Part shown: piece by piece, positions 24,972 to 33,817 of the stretch
How the letters are laid out: every line of letters starts with the position of its first letter
Numbering within the stretch: the stretch's first letter is position 1
From: Hyphomicrobium_A sp963776675
Lineage (GTDB): Bacteria > Pseudomonadota > Alphaproteobacteria > Rhizobiales > Hyphomicrobiaceae
Length of the DNA stretch: 64,000 nucleotides
Direction: 5' to 3'
Assembly (NCBI GenBank): GCA_963776675.1
Contig: CAVZNR010000045.1
Location: forward strand, 1-64,000
Translations under genes and position numbers: made by a program
Notes under the pieces: generated by a model
Told to the model about the DNA's origin: nothing
The model's database searches: none
What the model saw: the letters and a program-made list of their open reading frames with translations, nothing else

Positions 24972-25646
24972 TCATTTGATCTTCGTCCGCGTTTTGTCAG
25001 CAGCCGCAAAATGCGCGATCTGGTCGGCATGGGCTTTGAGGAAGGCGGGGCGACCAGTGATGCGTTTGATGTAGGCCTCGGTTGCGGGACGCGCGCCATG
25101 AGCGCGAACAAGGGGGACGCGCAGCACATCCGCCATGAGCAGGTCCGCGACAGTAAAGCGATTTGCTGCGAGCCACTGACGCTCGCTCAGTACCCTTTCA
25201 ATGTGGGCAAGTCGTTGGTTCATCCAGCCAACTAGCCCGTTATCAGCCTGACCTGAAATTGTCAGGAACCACCACGGCACTGTGACCATCTCAATTGAGT
25301 TGAGCGCGGCCAACACCCACTGCAGCGTTTCTGCTTCACCAACGGGATCGCGCGGCGTCAATGTCTCGCTGCGACTAGCCAGGTGCAGTAGACCCGCACC
25401 GCTCTCGAACATCGTGATTTCGCCGTCGGTCAGGAATGGCACCTGTCCAAACGGCTGGCAGTCGAGATGATTCGTCTCCCGACCGTCAAAGGGCACGGTC
25501 CGCACTTCATACGACAAGTCGGCTTCCTCCGCCGCCCACCGCAGGCGCAGGTCTCGCACGAAGCCGCGCGGGCCCTCAGGGACCCAATCCAATGTCCAGA
25601 TGATCAGTTTTCCGACATGGCTTCTCAAGTCTATGCCCTTTGGCAT
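24972..25646 (-). CDS. Glutathione S-transferase family protein
   Basis: A 224-residue GST-fold protein. The N-terminal thioredoxin-like half carries CQPFGQVPFLTDGEITMFESGAGLLHLA, the glutathione-binding cis-Pro and E-S residues. The C-terminal helical half has WLAANRFTVADLLMADVLRV, the N-capping box motif of GSTs. The N terminus has about 20 residues before the first strand. It stands alone and converges with rnhA. Class and substrate are not evident. Confidence 0.85.
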   Translation of the reverse strand: MPKGIDLRSHVGKLIIWTLDWVPEGPRGFVRDLRLRWAAEEADLSYEVRTVPFDGRETNHLDCQPFGQVPFLTDGEITMFESGAGLLHLASRSETLTPRDPVGEAETLQWVLAALNSIEMVTVPWWFLTISGQADNGLVGWMNQRLAHIERVLSERQWLAANRFTVADLLMADVLRVPLVRAHGARPATEAYIKRITGRPAFLKAHADQIAHFAAADKTRTKIK

Positions 25647-25770
25647 CCACGCAACGAAGTCCGCTCAGGGCCAAACTGCGAAATTACTCGCCCTCGTAGC
25701 GCTGTCCGTTGTGAACCAAAGACCGGACACAACCTATCCGTCACTGGCAGCGCGTCTATGAGTGTGCGAC

Positions 25771-26268
25771 CTAGAGCGAGCGGTCGATCAGGGAGCACAA
25801 GGTCGCCGCGCTCGATTTGTCGTGATCGGGCGGTGCATCCTCCACGTTGAGGACCTTGACCACGCCATCCTCGACCAGCATCGCATAGCGCTTGGAGCGC
25901 GTCCCCAAACCGAAGCCGGAGCCATCGAAGTCGAGCCCGATCTTCTTGACGAACTCGGCGTTGCCATCGGGCAGCATCTCGATCTTGCCCGCAGCGCCCG
26001 TGTCCTTGGCGAACTGCGCCATGACGAAGGGGTCGTTGACGGCGGTGCAGGCGATGGTGTCGATGCCCTTGGCCTTGAGCTCGTCGACGCGGGCAACGAA
26101 ACCCGGCACGTGCTGCTGCTGGCAAGTCGGCGTGTAGGCGCCCGGGATTGCGAACAGCGCAACCTTCTTGCCCGAGAACACCTCGGCAGTCGTCTTGGGT
26201 GCGGGGCCTTCAGCGGTCATGACCGTGAAGGTCGCCTCGGGCAGCTTGTCACCGACCTTGATTGTCAT
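25771..26268 (-). CDS. Peroxiredoxin, Prx5 (PrxV) type
   Basis: Thiol peroxidase of 165 residues that reduces H2O2 and organic peroxides. The peroxidatic cysteine is C49 in PGAYTPTCQQQHVPGF, the Prx5 signature; C74 in DTIACTAVND is the other conserved cysteine. The GLGTRSKRYAMLVEDGVVK block closes the fold. The thrB-rnhA-peroxiredoxin neighbourhood is conserved in relatives, although here a GST gene intervenes and the orientation is reversed. Confidence 0.93.
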   Translation of the reverse strand: MTIKVGDKLPEATFTVMTAEGPAPKTTAEVFSGKKVALFAIPGAYTPTCQQQHVPGFVARVDELKAKGIDTIACTAVNDPFVMAQFAKDTGAAGKIEMLPDGNAEFVKKIGLDFDGSGFGLGTRSKRYAMLVEDGVVKVLNVEDAPPDHDKSSAATLCSLIDRSL

Positions 26269-26339
26269 GGGATCGCCCTCTCCGGCTCGTTGGTGTTCAA
26301 GTCGTCAATGCTGGAGCGACACTTATCGCAATGTCCCGC

Positions 26340-27182
26340 TCAGTCTACCGAAAAGGCCGCCTCCGACTGGCCCTTGCCGGAAATGAGCGTCGCCGTCAGC
26401 GGCTGATCCTTCAGATCCTTTGCATCGGCCGCGTCGAGGCTGACCTCGAAGGTCGCATGCCCGCTTCCATCGTCGGCGACCTTCTTGGGTAGCGGCACAT
26501 AAAGGCCGGGCGGCGCCTCGATGAAAATGTCGGCATGATCGGCCCCGCCGGGGAAGTCGGCCTGCAACACGAGGCGCGGCTTGGGTCCGTCGAGCTCCGC
26601 CTTCACGTCCTTGAGCACCGGATCGCCGGGCCGGCGGGCGCCCTCTGGCGCGGGCACGTGGGCGAGAGCCTCGCCGATCTCGGAGGGGATGCCGCCGCCG
26701 GGCGTACCCGGTGCGACGGCGAGCGACAGCGCCGCTTCGCCAGGGATGCAGATCTCCTTGCACACGCCGTAGTCGAGCGTCAGGCGCAGATCGATGGGCT
26801 TGGTCGGGTCCTTGGCCTCGAGCCGAACCGGAAACACCACCGTGCCCTTGTAGCCGACGGTATCGCCGGCGCGGTCGGTGAAGCGCTTGGGCGCGGGGTA
26901 AAGCACCTGGGCGGACGCGAGATTTTCCGATTTCGACCAATCGAAGGAGGGCGGCACGCCGCCGGCATCGCCGGGGTTGCGCCAGTAGGTTTTCCACCCC
27001 TCGGGCATTTGCAGCTCCACCCCCGCCACACCATCTCCTCCAATGAGGCGGGCGCGCGAGTTGTGCCCCTCGGCCCATGGCGAGGCGGCAAGCCCGGCGC
27101 TGGCCGGCGCCGGCAGGAGCGCAAATATCATCCCGGCAGCGGCGAGAAGCGGTGCCGGTGAGCGGAGCAGGCGTGCGATCAT
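26340..27182 (-). CDS. DsbD N-terminal-like protein (disulfide-reductase domain without the membrane part)
   Basis: Exported 280-residue protein. ATG 27182 starts a signal peptide (LLRSPAPLLAAAGMIFALLPAPASA). The mature part matches the immunoglobulin-like periplasmic domain at the start of DsbD/ScsB proteins: LQMPEGWKTYWRNPGDAGGVPPSFDWS, then LTLDYGVCKEICIPGEAALSL, which holds the redox pair C-x3-C. No DsbD transmembrane or thioredoxin domain follows, so it acts alone or with a partner encoded elsewhere. It is divergent from the YqgE gene. A role in periplasmic reduction or copper handling is inferred from the family. Confidence 0.8.
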   Translation of the reverse strand: MIARLLRSPAPLLAAAGMIFALLPAPASAGLAASPWAEGHNSRARLIGGDGVAGVELQMPEGWKTYWRNPGDAGGVPPSFDWSKSENLASAQVLYPAPKRFTDRAGDTVGYKGTVVFPVRLEAKDPTKPIDLRLTLDYGVCKEICIPGEAALSLAVAPGTPGGGIPSEIGEALAHVPAPEGARRPGDPVLKDVKAELDGPKPRLVLQADFPGGADHADIFIEAPPGLYVPLPKKVADDGSGHATFEVSLDAADAKDLKDQPLTATLISGKGQSEAAFSVD

Positions 27183-27305
27183 GACATACAGGTCTCGGAA
27201 AGGTCTGGTTGTTGCGCGTTGCCAGCGTTGTAACGCCTGGCCATGTCGCGGCAAATCACGCTTTCATGAAAAAGAAGCATAGATTGTTGTTTCTGCGGGA
27301 GGACG

Positions 27306-27334
27306 TTGACATCCTCTTAATTGGTACCTTCACA
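27306..27334 (+). promoter_or_regulatory. Possible promoter of the YqgE gene
   Basis: TTGACA at 27306-27311, a 17-base spacer and a weak -10 TTCACA at 27329-27334, 31 bases ahead of the yqgE ATG. The -35 is perfect but the -10 matches poorly. Confidence 0.35.
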
Positions 27335-27364
27335 CTTCTACACTCGTCGCGTTAGTCTTGGACC

Positions 27365-27982
27365 ATGAAGATTCCTCGCAGCACACCCAGCCTCACGGCG
27401 GAGGACGGCTATCTGGACGGCCAGCTGCTCATCGCCATGCCGGTGATGTCGGATCCGCGCTTCGCGCGCTCGGTGATCTACGTGTGTGCGCACTCCGAGG
27501 ACGGCGCCATGGGTCTCGTGATCAACCAGCGCGCCGCGCACATCTCCTTCCCCGATCTCCTGGAGCGGCTCGGCATCGTGCCGACGGGACCCGATGAGGA
27601 CCTGGCCGACAACGTGCGCTCGATGTCGATCCACGTGGGCGGCCCGGTCGAGACCGGACGCGGCTTCGTGCTGCACAGCGCCGACTACTTTGCCAACGAC
27701 TCGACGCTGCCGATCGAGGACGGCGTGTGCCTGACGGCGACGATCGACATCCTGAAGGCCATTGCCGCGGGCACCGGACCGCATCAGGCGATCTTGGCGC
27801 TCGGCTATGCCGGCTGGTCGCCCGGCCAGCTGGAGAGCGAGATCCAGGCCAACGGCTGGCTCAACTGCCCGGCCGACCCGGACCTGATCTTCGATCCCGA
27901 TCTCGACACCAAGTACACGCGCGCGCTCGCCAAGATCGGCATCGATCCCTCGCATCTGGTGAACGACGCGGGTCACGCCTGA
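27365..27982 (+). CDS. YqgE/AlgH family protein
   Basis: A 205-residue DUF179 protein of unknown biochemical role. Family blocks are visible: LDGQLLIAMPVMSDPRFARSVIYVCAHSEDGAMGLVINQ, VGGPVETGRGFVLHS, and ALGYAGWSPGQLESEIQANGWL. The start ATG 27365 is the usual one. It converges on the large EAL gene 41 bases away. Confidence 0.92.
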   Translation: MKIPRSTPSLTAEDGYLDGQLLIAMPVMSDPRFARSVIYVCAHSEDGAMGLVINQRAAHISFPDLLERLGIVPTGPDEDLADNVRSMSIHVGGPVETGRGFVLHSADYFANDSTLPIEDGVCLTATIDILKAIAAGTGPHQAILALGYAGWSPGQLESEIQANGWLNCPADPDLIFDPDLDTKYTRALAKIGIDPSHLVNDAGHA

Positions 27983-28023
27983 GCCGCGGCGCGCTGCATC
28001 CGCACCAAGCGCTCCGCCGCTGA

Positions 28024-31000
28024 TCAGCGACCGCTCTTGCCGGACGGCGCGCCTTCATCCTCGAGCTGCCGGCCATCCTCGCCCGCATCGGCGCTACCGG
28101 GCTCCGGCGGCCAGGGCACGCCTGCGAGACGGGCAAGGCTCTGCGCCATTGCCGGCGGCAGACCGGAAAAGTCGGGAACCGGACGTTGCGGCAGCACGGG
28201 CTTCTTGGCGGCGGGGCGCTTGGCTGCCGGCGCCGCCCCACGCGTTGCGGTTGCCGCAGGCGTTGGCGGCGCCGTACGCGGCCCCTTGGTCCGTGGCGCC
28301 GACCGAGGCTGCGACCGCTCGGGCTCGGCCCCGCGCAGAGCCTCCGCCATCGCCTCATCGATCGAGGACTCTTGCGCTTCTCCGTTTTGCGCAGGTGCCG
28401 GCGCACGCTGACGCTCGGCCGGCGGCGCACCATTCGACGCTTGGGATTCGTTCGCCCCAGAGCCCCTCATCACGGCCGCATCGGGCGCTGGCGGCATCCC
28501 CTGAGGCGGCATGGGCGGCGGGGCCATATTGGGGGCCGAGATGTTGGGGGACGACATGGCGGCAGGCGCGCCCGGCGGAGGCGGCGGCGCAGCGGCGGGC
28601 GGCGGAGGCTGCGGCAGGCCCGGCAACGCGGATGGCGGCGGCCCGGACTCCTGTCCCATGCCCGGCGGCGGCAGCCCTGGCGGAAACGACCCCGGCGACA
28701 TCGGCAAGCCGCCGAACTCGGGCGGCGCGAGCTGGGCGAACGGATCGGGCGGGGCCGGTGGCATGCCGCCTGGCGGGGGAGCGAGGCGCGCGCGTGGGCG
28801 CACGGTGCCGTTGGGCAGACTGTCGACCGCGTACTCGCGCGGCGGCGGGGCCCCGCCGTTGACCTGCGGCGCGGGCAGTTGGCGCGTCGGCCGCTTGGCC
28901 TGCGGCCTTGCCTTCTCGTCCTTCGGCTTGCTCTTCGCCTTGGCGCGGAAGAAGCCGCGCGGGCGCAGCTTGTGCTCGGCCGTGCGCACCATCTTCAACA
29001 GCTGCAGCACGTCGCGATCCGACATCGGCTCGCCGTAGTAGAAGCCTTGCGCGTACTGGCAGCCGATGGAGCGCAGGAAGCCCACGTCCTCCGGCGTCTC
29101 TACGCCCTCGGCAACGATCTTCTTGCCGAGCTCGTGGCCCAGCGCCACGATCGAGCGAACGATGGCCGGGCCCGCGCCCGTGCTGGAGCCGCTCGACTGC
29201 ACCAAGGCGCGGTCGATCTTGATGGTGTCGAAGGGGAAGCGCTGCAGGTAGGCGAGCGAGGAATAGCCGGTGCCGAAGTCGTCGAGCGCCAGCTCGGCGC
29301 CGGCCCCGCGCAGCCACTCGAGAATCTCGGTGGCCTGCTCGGGGTTCTCCATCACCAGGCTTTCGGTGATCTCCAGCCGCAGCGAGCCTTTCGGCACGAT
29401 GTTGCGGCCGAGGATGTGGCGGATTTCCTGGATCAGGTTCTGGCGGAAAATCTGGCGGCTCGAGATGTTGACGCTGACGAAGAGGGGGTTCTCCTCGCGG
29501 GGCAGCTCGCGCTGCCAGCGCGCGGCCTCGTGGGCGGCGCGCAACAGCACGTGCGAGCCCAGCCGCACGATGAGGTCGGACTCCTCGGCGAGCGGCACGA
29601 AGTCGACGGGGTTCATCAGCCCGCGCTTGGGGTGCTCCCAGCGCACCAGCGCCTCGAACCCGGCCAGCTCCTCGGTCGGCAGATAGATGATCGGCTGATA
29701 GAGGACGCGGATCTGGTTCTTGGCGAGCGCCTTGCGCAGATCGCTCTCCAGCGCCACGCGGTCGTCCTGGTCGGCGCGCATCTCCGGCCGGAAGATCTCG
29801 ATGCGGTCGGCACCGCTGCGCTTGGCGCGGTACATGGCGATCTCGGCCTCCTTGTAGAGGTCGAGATGGCCTGCCTCGCCGCCGTCGTAGACGGCGATGC
29901 CGAGCGAGCCGGTGAGCACGATGTCCTGGCCGGCGATCTTGATGGGCGCGCGCATCGAGCGGCGCACGCGCTCGGCCAGCGCCGCGATTTCCTGCGGGCC
30001 CTGCTCGGCGGCAATGAGGATTGCGAACTGATCGCCACCGACACGCGCCAGCGTATCTTGCTGGCCCAGATGGCTCTGCAGCCGGCGCGCGACGGTGAGC
30101 AACAGGCTATCGCCGACAACGAGGCCGAACGACACGTTGACGCTCTTGAACTTGTCGATGTCGATAAACAGGATGCACGGCCGCGGACCCTCCTTGGCGC
30201 GCGCGCGCATCACCGCGACGCCGAGACGGTCGAGCATAAGCTCACGGTTGGGCAGGCCGGTCAGGCTGTCGTGCACGGCATCGTGCAGGAGACGCTCGTG
30301 CGCTCTCTTGGTGTCGGTCACGTCGCGCATGAGGCCGACGCAGCGCAATGCGCGCGCGTCCGCGTTGGGTACGCTCGCGGCCTCGAGCTCGAACCAGCGG
30401 TAGCTGTTGTCGGCGTGGCGCATGCGGAAATCGGTGCGGATCTTGGCCCACGTGCGCTCCTGCATGGTCCACAGGATGAGGCGGAATCGGTCGCGGTCGG
30501 TGGGGTGCAGGTGCTTGACGAAGTCATCGACCTTGGTCGATAGCTCGCCCGCCCCCAGCCCGAGCGACGCCTCGATCACGGGGCTGACCTTTATCTCGTC
30601 GCGCCGCGCGTTCCACTCCCACACCGCCGAGCCCGCTCCGTCGACGGCGAGCGCGCGCAATTGCAGCTCGCTCGGCGCCGTGCCGTACAGCGGCTCCAGC
30701 GAGCGGAACGCGTACTGGGTCACCGTAAAGCCGATCAGCACCAGGATCAGCACGAGGCCGGCCACGAGCGCGGAGACGACGATGTCGCCCGACAGCCGCC
30801 CGGTGAGCACCATGGCGGCGCCGAAGATCCAGACGAGGAACAATGTCCAGGTGGGAATGAGGGAAAGCGCACGGTCCTGCCCGCGCAGGGCTAGGAACAG
30901 CGTGAAGCCGCCGCCCACCGCGCCGATGATCAGGAACGAGGTGCGCGCGAAGGTGGAGGCAAGACGCGGGTCGATCACGGCGACGGCGACCAGCGTCAGC

Positions 31001-31905
31001 TGCGCGATGATCCACACCGTGAACAGCATGCGTATGAGGCCGTGCCAGAACGCGATGCGCAAAAACACCGAAAGGAAGATCACGAGACTCGCGGCGACGG
31101 CGGATTCGCTCGCGGCTCGATAGACGGCGTTGTCCTCGGGCCGCAGCTGGAACAGCTTGTGGAAGAAGCCGAAGTCGACGCACAGATAGGCGAGCACGCA
31201 CCAGGCGACGAGTGCCGCGGAGGGGAAGATCGCCTTGTGGTTGGCCGCAAAAATCGCGGTGAGGAAGATGGCGAGCAGGCCCGTGAGGCCCAGCATGATG
31301 CCGTTGAACAGCAGCCGGTCGCGCGACTTGAGCTCGTACTCCAGCGTCTTCCAGAGGAAAACGCGCGCAACTCTGTCGGACGACAGCTCGGCAACGTAGG
31401 TGATCGTCTGCCCGGGCTCGAGGGTGATGCGGAAGATGTCGGCGCGGTCGCTCTTGATGCGCTCGGGGATGTAGCCGATCGAGGGCGTGACCGCCTCGAC
31501 GCGGCGCGCATCCAGGTCGGGCCACACCGCGCCGGAGCCGATGACGTTGTAGCGCTCCGCCGTCAGCCAGCGCTCGATGGGCTTGTCGGTCGGATTGGAG
31601 AGCGCGAACACGATCCAGTTGGGATTGGTGCCAGGCGTCTTGGCGGTGACCGAGATACGCCCCGTCATGCCATCGGCGGCAGGCGCGGTCTCGACTTGCA
31701 GGCTATCCCCGCGACCGTCGTAGAACTCGCCCTGCGTGGTGATCTCGATGCGCTCCTGGTCGGGCTCGACGACGATGGGCTTGAGCGCGAGCGCAGGGGC
31801 GGACTGGACGACAAGCGCCAGCATGGCGGCAAAAAGCGCGTACAGCACGGCCAGGCTTGTGCCCGTGCCATGCCGGAACATTTTCTGCGCGCCGGCAGCT
31901 GTCAT
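28024..31905 (-). CDS. Multidomain membrane c-di-GMP protein: 7TM-PAS-GGDEF(degenerate)-EAL with proline-rich tail
   Basis: A 1293-residue signalling protein. ATG 31905 is chosen because it overlaps the stop of the upstream GNAT gene (ATGA). Order: signal or TM segment (about 10-40), a periplasmic beta-rich region, seven or eight membrane helices (about 190-400), a PAS domain (about 430-535; ends VGLMRDVTDTKRAHERL), a GGDEF domain (about 545-710) whose signature is RVGGDQF, and an EAL domain (about 730-985). The EAL domain keeps EALVRWEHP, ITESLVM, DDFGTGYSSLAYL and KKIVAEGVET, so phosphodiesterase activity is plausible. GGDQF suggests the cyclase half is inactive or regulatory. The last 290 or so residues are Pro/Ala-rich and disordered, ending in a more conserved-looking FSGLPPAMAQSLARLAGVPW. 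Confidence 0.88.
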   Translation of the reverse strand: MTAAGAQKMFRHGTGTSLAVLYALFAAMLALVVQSAPALALKPIVVEPDQERIEITTQGEFYDGRGDSLQVETAPAADGMTGRISVTAKTPGTNPNWIVFALSNPTDKPIERWLTAERYNVIGSGAVWPDLDARRVEAVTPSIGYIPERIKSDRADIFRITLEPGQTITYVAELSSDRVARVFLWKTLEYELKSRDRLLFNGIMLGLTGLLAIFLTAIFAANHKAIFPSAALVAWCVLAYLCVDFGFFHKLFQLRPEDNAVYRAASESAVAASLVIFLSVFLRIAFWHGLIRMLFTVWIIAQLTLVAVAVIDPRLASTFARTSFLIIGAVGGGFTLFLALRGQDRALSLIPTWTLFLVWIFGAAMVLTGRLSGDIVVSALVAGLVLILVLIGFTVTQYAFRSLEPLYGTAPSELQLRALAVDGAGSAVWEWNARRDEIKVSPVIEASLGLGAGELSTKVDDFVKHLHPTDRDRFRLILWTMQERTWAKIRTDFRMRHADNSYRWFELEAASVPNADARALRCVGLMRDVTDTKRAHERLLHDAVHDSLTGLPNRELMLDRLGVAVMRARAKEGPRPCILFIDIDKFKSVNVSFGLVVGDSLLLTVARRLQSHLGQQDTLARVGGDQFAILIAAEQGPQEIAALAERVRRSMRAPIKIAGQDIVLTGSLGIAVYDGGEAGHLDLYKEAEIAMYRAKRSGADRIEIFRPEMRADQDDRVALESDLRKALAKNQIRVLYQPIIYLPTEELAGFEALVRWEHPKRGLMNPVDFVPLAEESDLIVRLGSHVLLRAAHEAARWQRELPREENPLFVSVNISSRQIFRQNLIQEIRHILGRNIVPKGSLRLEITESLVMENPEQATEILEWLRGAGAELALDDFGTGYSSLAYLQRFPFDTIKIDRALVQSSGSSTGAGPAIVRSIVALGHELGKKIVAEGVETPEDVGFLRSIGCQYAQGFYYGEPMSDRDVLQLLKMVRTAEHKLRPRGFFRAKAKSKPKDEKARPQAKRPTRQLPAPQVNGGAPPPREYAVDSLPNGTVRPRARLAPPPGGMPPAPPDPFAQLAPPEFGGLPMSPGSFPPGLPPPGMGQESGPPPSALPGLPQPPPPAAAPPPPPGAPAAMSSPNISAPNMAPPPMPPQGMPPAPDAAVMRGSGANESQASNGAPPAERQRAPAPAQNGEAQESSIDEAMAEALRGAEPERSQPRSAPRTKGPRTAPPTPAATATRGAAPAAKRPAAKKPVLPQRPVPDFSGLPPAMAQSLARLAGVPWPPEPGSADAGEDGRQLEDEGAPSGKSGR

Positions 31906-32522
31906 GCGGTGCGGACCTCCGCAGTGGGTGCTTCGATCTGGTCGAAGTCCTCGGCGACGAGCGCGTGCAGGACGTGGTCCTCCCACGCGCCGTTGATCTT
32001 GAGCAGGCGGCGGGCGATACCCTCGCGGCGGAAACGGTTGCGCTCCAGGACGCGGATAGAGGCAGCGTTGTTCGGCATCGTCGCCGCCTCGAGCCGGTGC
32101 AGACGCAGATCCTCGAACGCATAGGCGCACACCGCGTTGACGGCCGCCGTCATGTAGCCCTGACTCACGAAGGGGAGGCCCAGCCAATAGCCCAGCACCG
32201 CAGCCTGCGTAACGCCGCGGCGGACGTTCGACAGGCTGAGGCCGCCGAGAAGCTCATCGTCGCCGTCCTTGAAGATGAGGAAAGCATAGCCGAGGTCCTC
32301 GCGCGCCTCGCGGTTGTAGTGGCGCACCCGGCGGCGAAAAGCGCTGCGCGTGAGCTCGTCGCGCTGCCAAACCGGCTCCCAAGGGGTGAGATGGTCGCGG
32401 CTCCTGGCCCTCAGCTCGGCCCAGACGGGATAATCGCTCATCTGCGGAGAGCGCAGCCAGATGCCGCGCCCGCGCACCAGATGGGCGCTGTCCTGCACGA
32501 TGCTCGATCTCAAGAACGCCAT
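31902..32522 (-). CDS. GNAT acetyltransferase, RimJ/RimL type
   Basis: A 206-residue N-acetyltransferase of the ribosomal-protein/alanine type. The block LRSPQMSDYPVWAELRARSR opens the fold, and AVLGYWLGLPFVSQGYMTAAVNAVCAYAFEDLRLHRLEA carries the acetyl-CoA pyrophosphate loop region (G-x-G-like with Q-GY-M). NNAASIRVLERNRFRREG follows as usual for RimJ. It lies 23 bases after the M16 peptidase gene and its stop overlaps the start of the EAL gene by four bases. Confidence 0.88.
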   Translation of the reverse strand: MAFLRSSIVQDSAHLVRGRGIWLRSPQMSDYPVWAELRARSRDHLTPWEPVWQRDELTRSAFRRRVRHYNREAREDLGYAFLIFKDGDDELLGGLSLSNVRRGVTQAAVLGYWLGLPFVSQGYMTAAVNAVCAYAFEDLRLHRLEAATMPNNAASIRVLERNRFRREGIARRLLKINGAWEDHVLHALVAEDFDQIEAPTAEVRTA

Positions 32523-32545
32523 GCGTCCGTCCCCCTTGAAGAGAG

Positions 32546-33817
32546 CTAGAACCGCGTCATGCTCTCGGCGCGCTGTGCATACTTACGCGACCTGCGCCCG
32601 CTGCCCACGAGCGCGATTGACGGTGTGCTTCCCGCGAGCTTGCCCACGAACGTGCGCACATGCTCGGGCGTCACGGCGTCGACCTTTTCGATCAACTCCG
32701 CGGTGGATGGAATTCTGCCATGGCTCAGCAGATGGCGCGCCAGCTGCTCGGCACGCGACGACGAGCTTTCGAGGCTCATCAGCAGACCCGCCTTGAGCTG
32801 CGCCTTGGCGCGGTTGAGCTCGGGTAAGCTCGGGCGCTCCTCTGACGCCCGCTTGAGCTCCGTACCGATGACGTCGATGAGTGAACCCATCAGATCGGCT
32901 CCCGTGGCCGCATGTATTCCGAGCAGCCCTGCATCCTTCAGTCCCCACGCGCTCGAGTAGATCGCGTAGCAGAGGCCGCGCTTTTCGCGCACCTCCTGGA
33001 ACAGACGGGATGACATGCCGCCGCCGAATAGCCCGGAGAACACCTGAGCGGTGAAGAACTCTTCTTCCCGGTAGGAAGGGCTCGGAAAGCCGATAAGGAT
33101 GTGGCTCTGCTCGAACGGCTTCTCCGAGACGCGCGTCCCGCCGATGTATTTGGCCGGCTTGTCGTTGCCCGTCCTGCCCTTGCCACTGAGCCCGCCGAAT
33201 AGGGCCTCAGCGTGGCGGACGAGGCGTGCGTGGCGCACCCCGCCGGCGGCAGAAATCACCATGTTTTCAGGGCAGTAGCGGCGACGCAAAAACCCCTTGA
33301 GATCGCCCGCGGTAAAGCGTCTGACGCTGTCGGGCGTGCCCAGAATGACGCGACCGACGGGCTGCTGGGGGAAGGCTGCGTCGTGCAGCAGGTCATAGCC
33401 CACGTCGTCGGGGCTGTCGCGCGTTGCGGCGATCTCCTGCAGGATAACCTGGCGCTCGCCTTCGAGCTCGGGCTTGGCGAAGGCGGAATTCTGCAGAATG
33501 TCGGCGATCAGCCCCAGCGCCACGCCCTCGTCGTCCTTGAGGACGCGCGCATAGTAGGCGGTCCACTCCAGGCTGGTGGCGGCGTTGAGCTCGCCGCCAA
33601 CCTCCTCGATCTCCTCGGCGATTTGCTGAGCGCTGCGCCGGCGCGTGCCCTTGAACGCCATGTGCTCGAGGAAGTGCGAGACTCCATGCTCGCGCTCGGT
33701 CTCGTGGCGGGCACCGGCGCCGACCCACAGTCCGAGCGACACCGTCTCCAGGTGCGGCATCGTATGGGTGACGACCCGCAAGCCGTTCGCCAGCGTGGTG
33801 AGGGTGGGCTTGGTCAT
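32546..33817 (-). CDS. M16 family zinc metallopeptidase (mitochondrial processing peptidase-like)
   Basis: A 423-residue pitrilysin-family peptidase, close to the alphaproteobacterial relatives of mitochondrial processing peptidase. The inverted zinc motif H-x-x-E-H is H48-F-L-E51-H52 in GVSHFLEHMAFKGT, with the third ligand expected in the ELEGERQVILQEIAA segment. The Gly-rich loop FGGGMSSRLFQEVREKRGLCY of the second domain is intact, so both activity elements are present. ATG 33817 overlaps the thrC stop (ATGA). Downstream of cytochrome oxidase genes and thrC, its usual place in Rhizobiales. Confidence 0.93.
   Translation of the reverse strand: MTKPTLTTLANGLRVVTHTMPHLETVSLGLWVGAGARHETEREHGVSHFLEHMAFKGTRRRSAQQIAEEIEEVGGELNAATSLEWTAYYARVLKDDEGVALGLIADILQNSAFAKPELEGERQVILQEIAATRDSPDDVGYDLLHDAAFPQQPVGRVILGTPDSVRRFTAGDLKGFLRRRYCPENMVISAAGGVRHARLVRHAEALFGGLSGKGRTGNDKPAKYIGGTRVSEKPFEQSHILIGFPSPSYREEEFFTAQVFSGLFGGGMSSRLFQEVREKRGLCYAIYSSAWGLKDAGLLGIHAATGADLMGSLIDVIGTELKRASEERPSLPELNRAKAQLKAGLLMSLESSSSRAEQLARHLLSHGRIPSTAELIEKVDAVTPEHVRTFVGKLAGSTPSIALVGSGRRSRKYAQRAESMTRF

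Noticed and set aside
28186..30543. A 785-codon open frame on the plus strand opposite the EAL gene
   Set aside because: It is Arg/Ala/Gly/His-rich with no motif, and the minus strand carries clear PAS, GGDEF and EAL motifs. It is an antisense shadow of high-GC codon bias.
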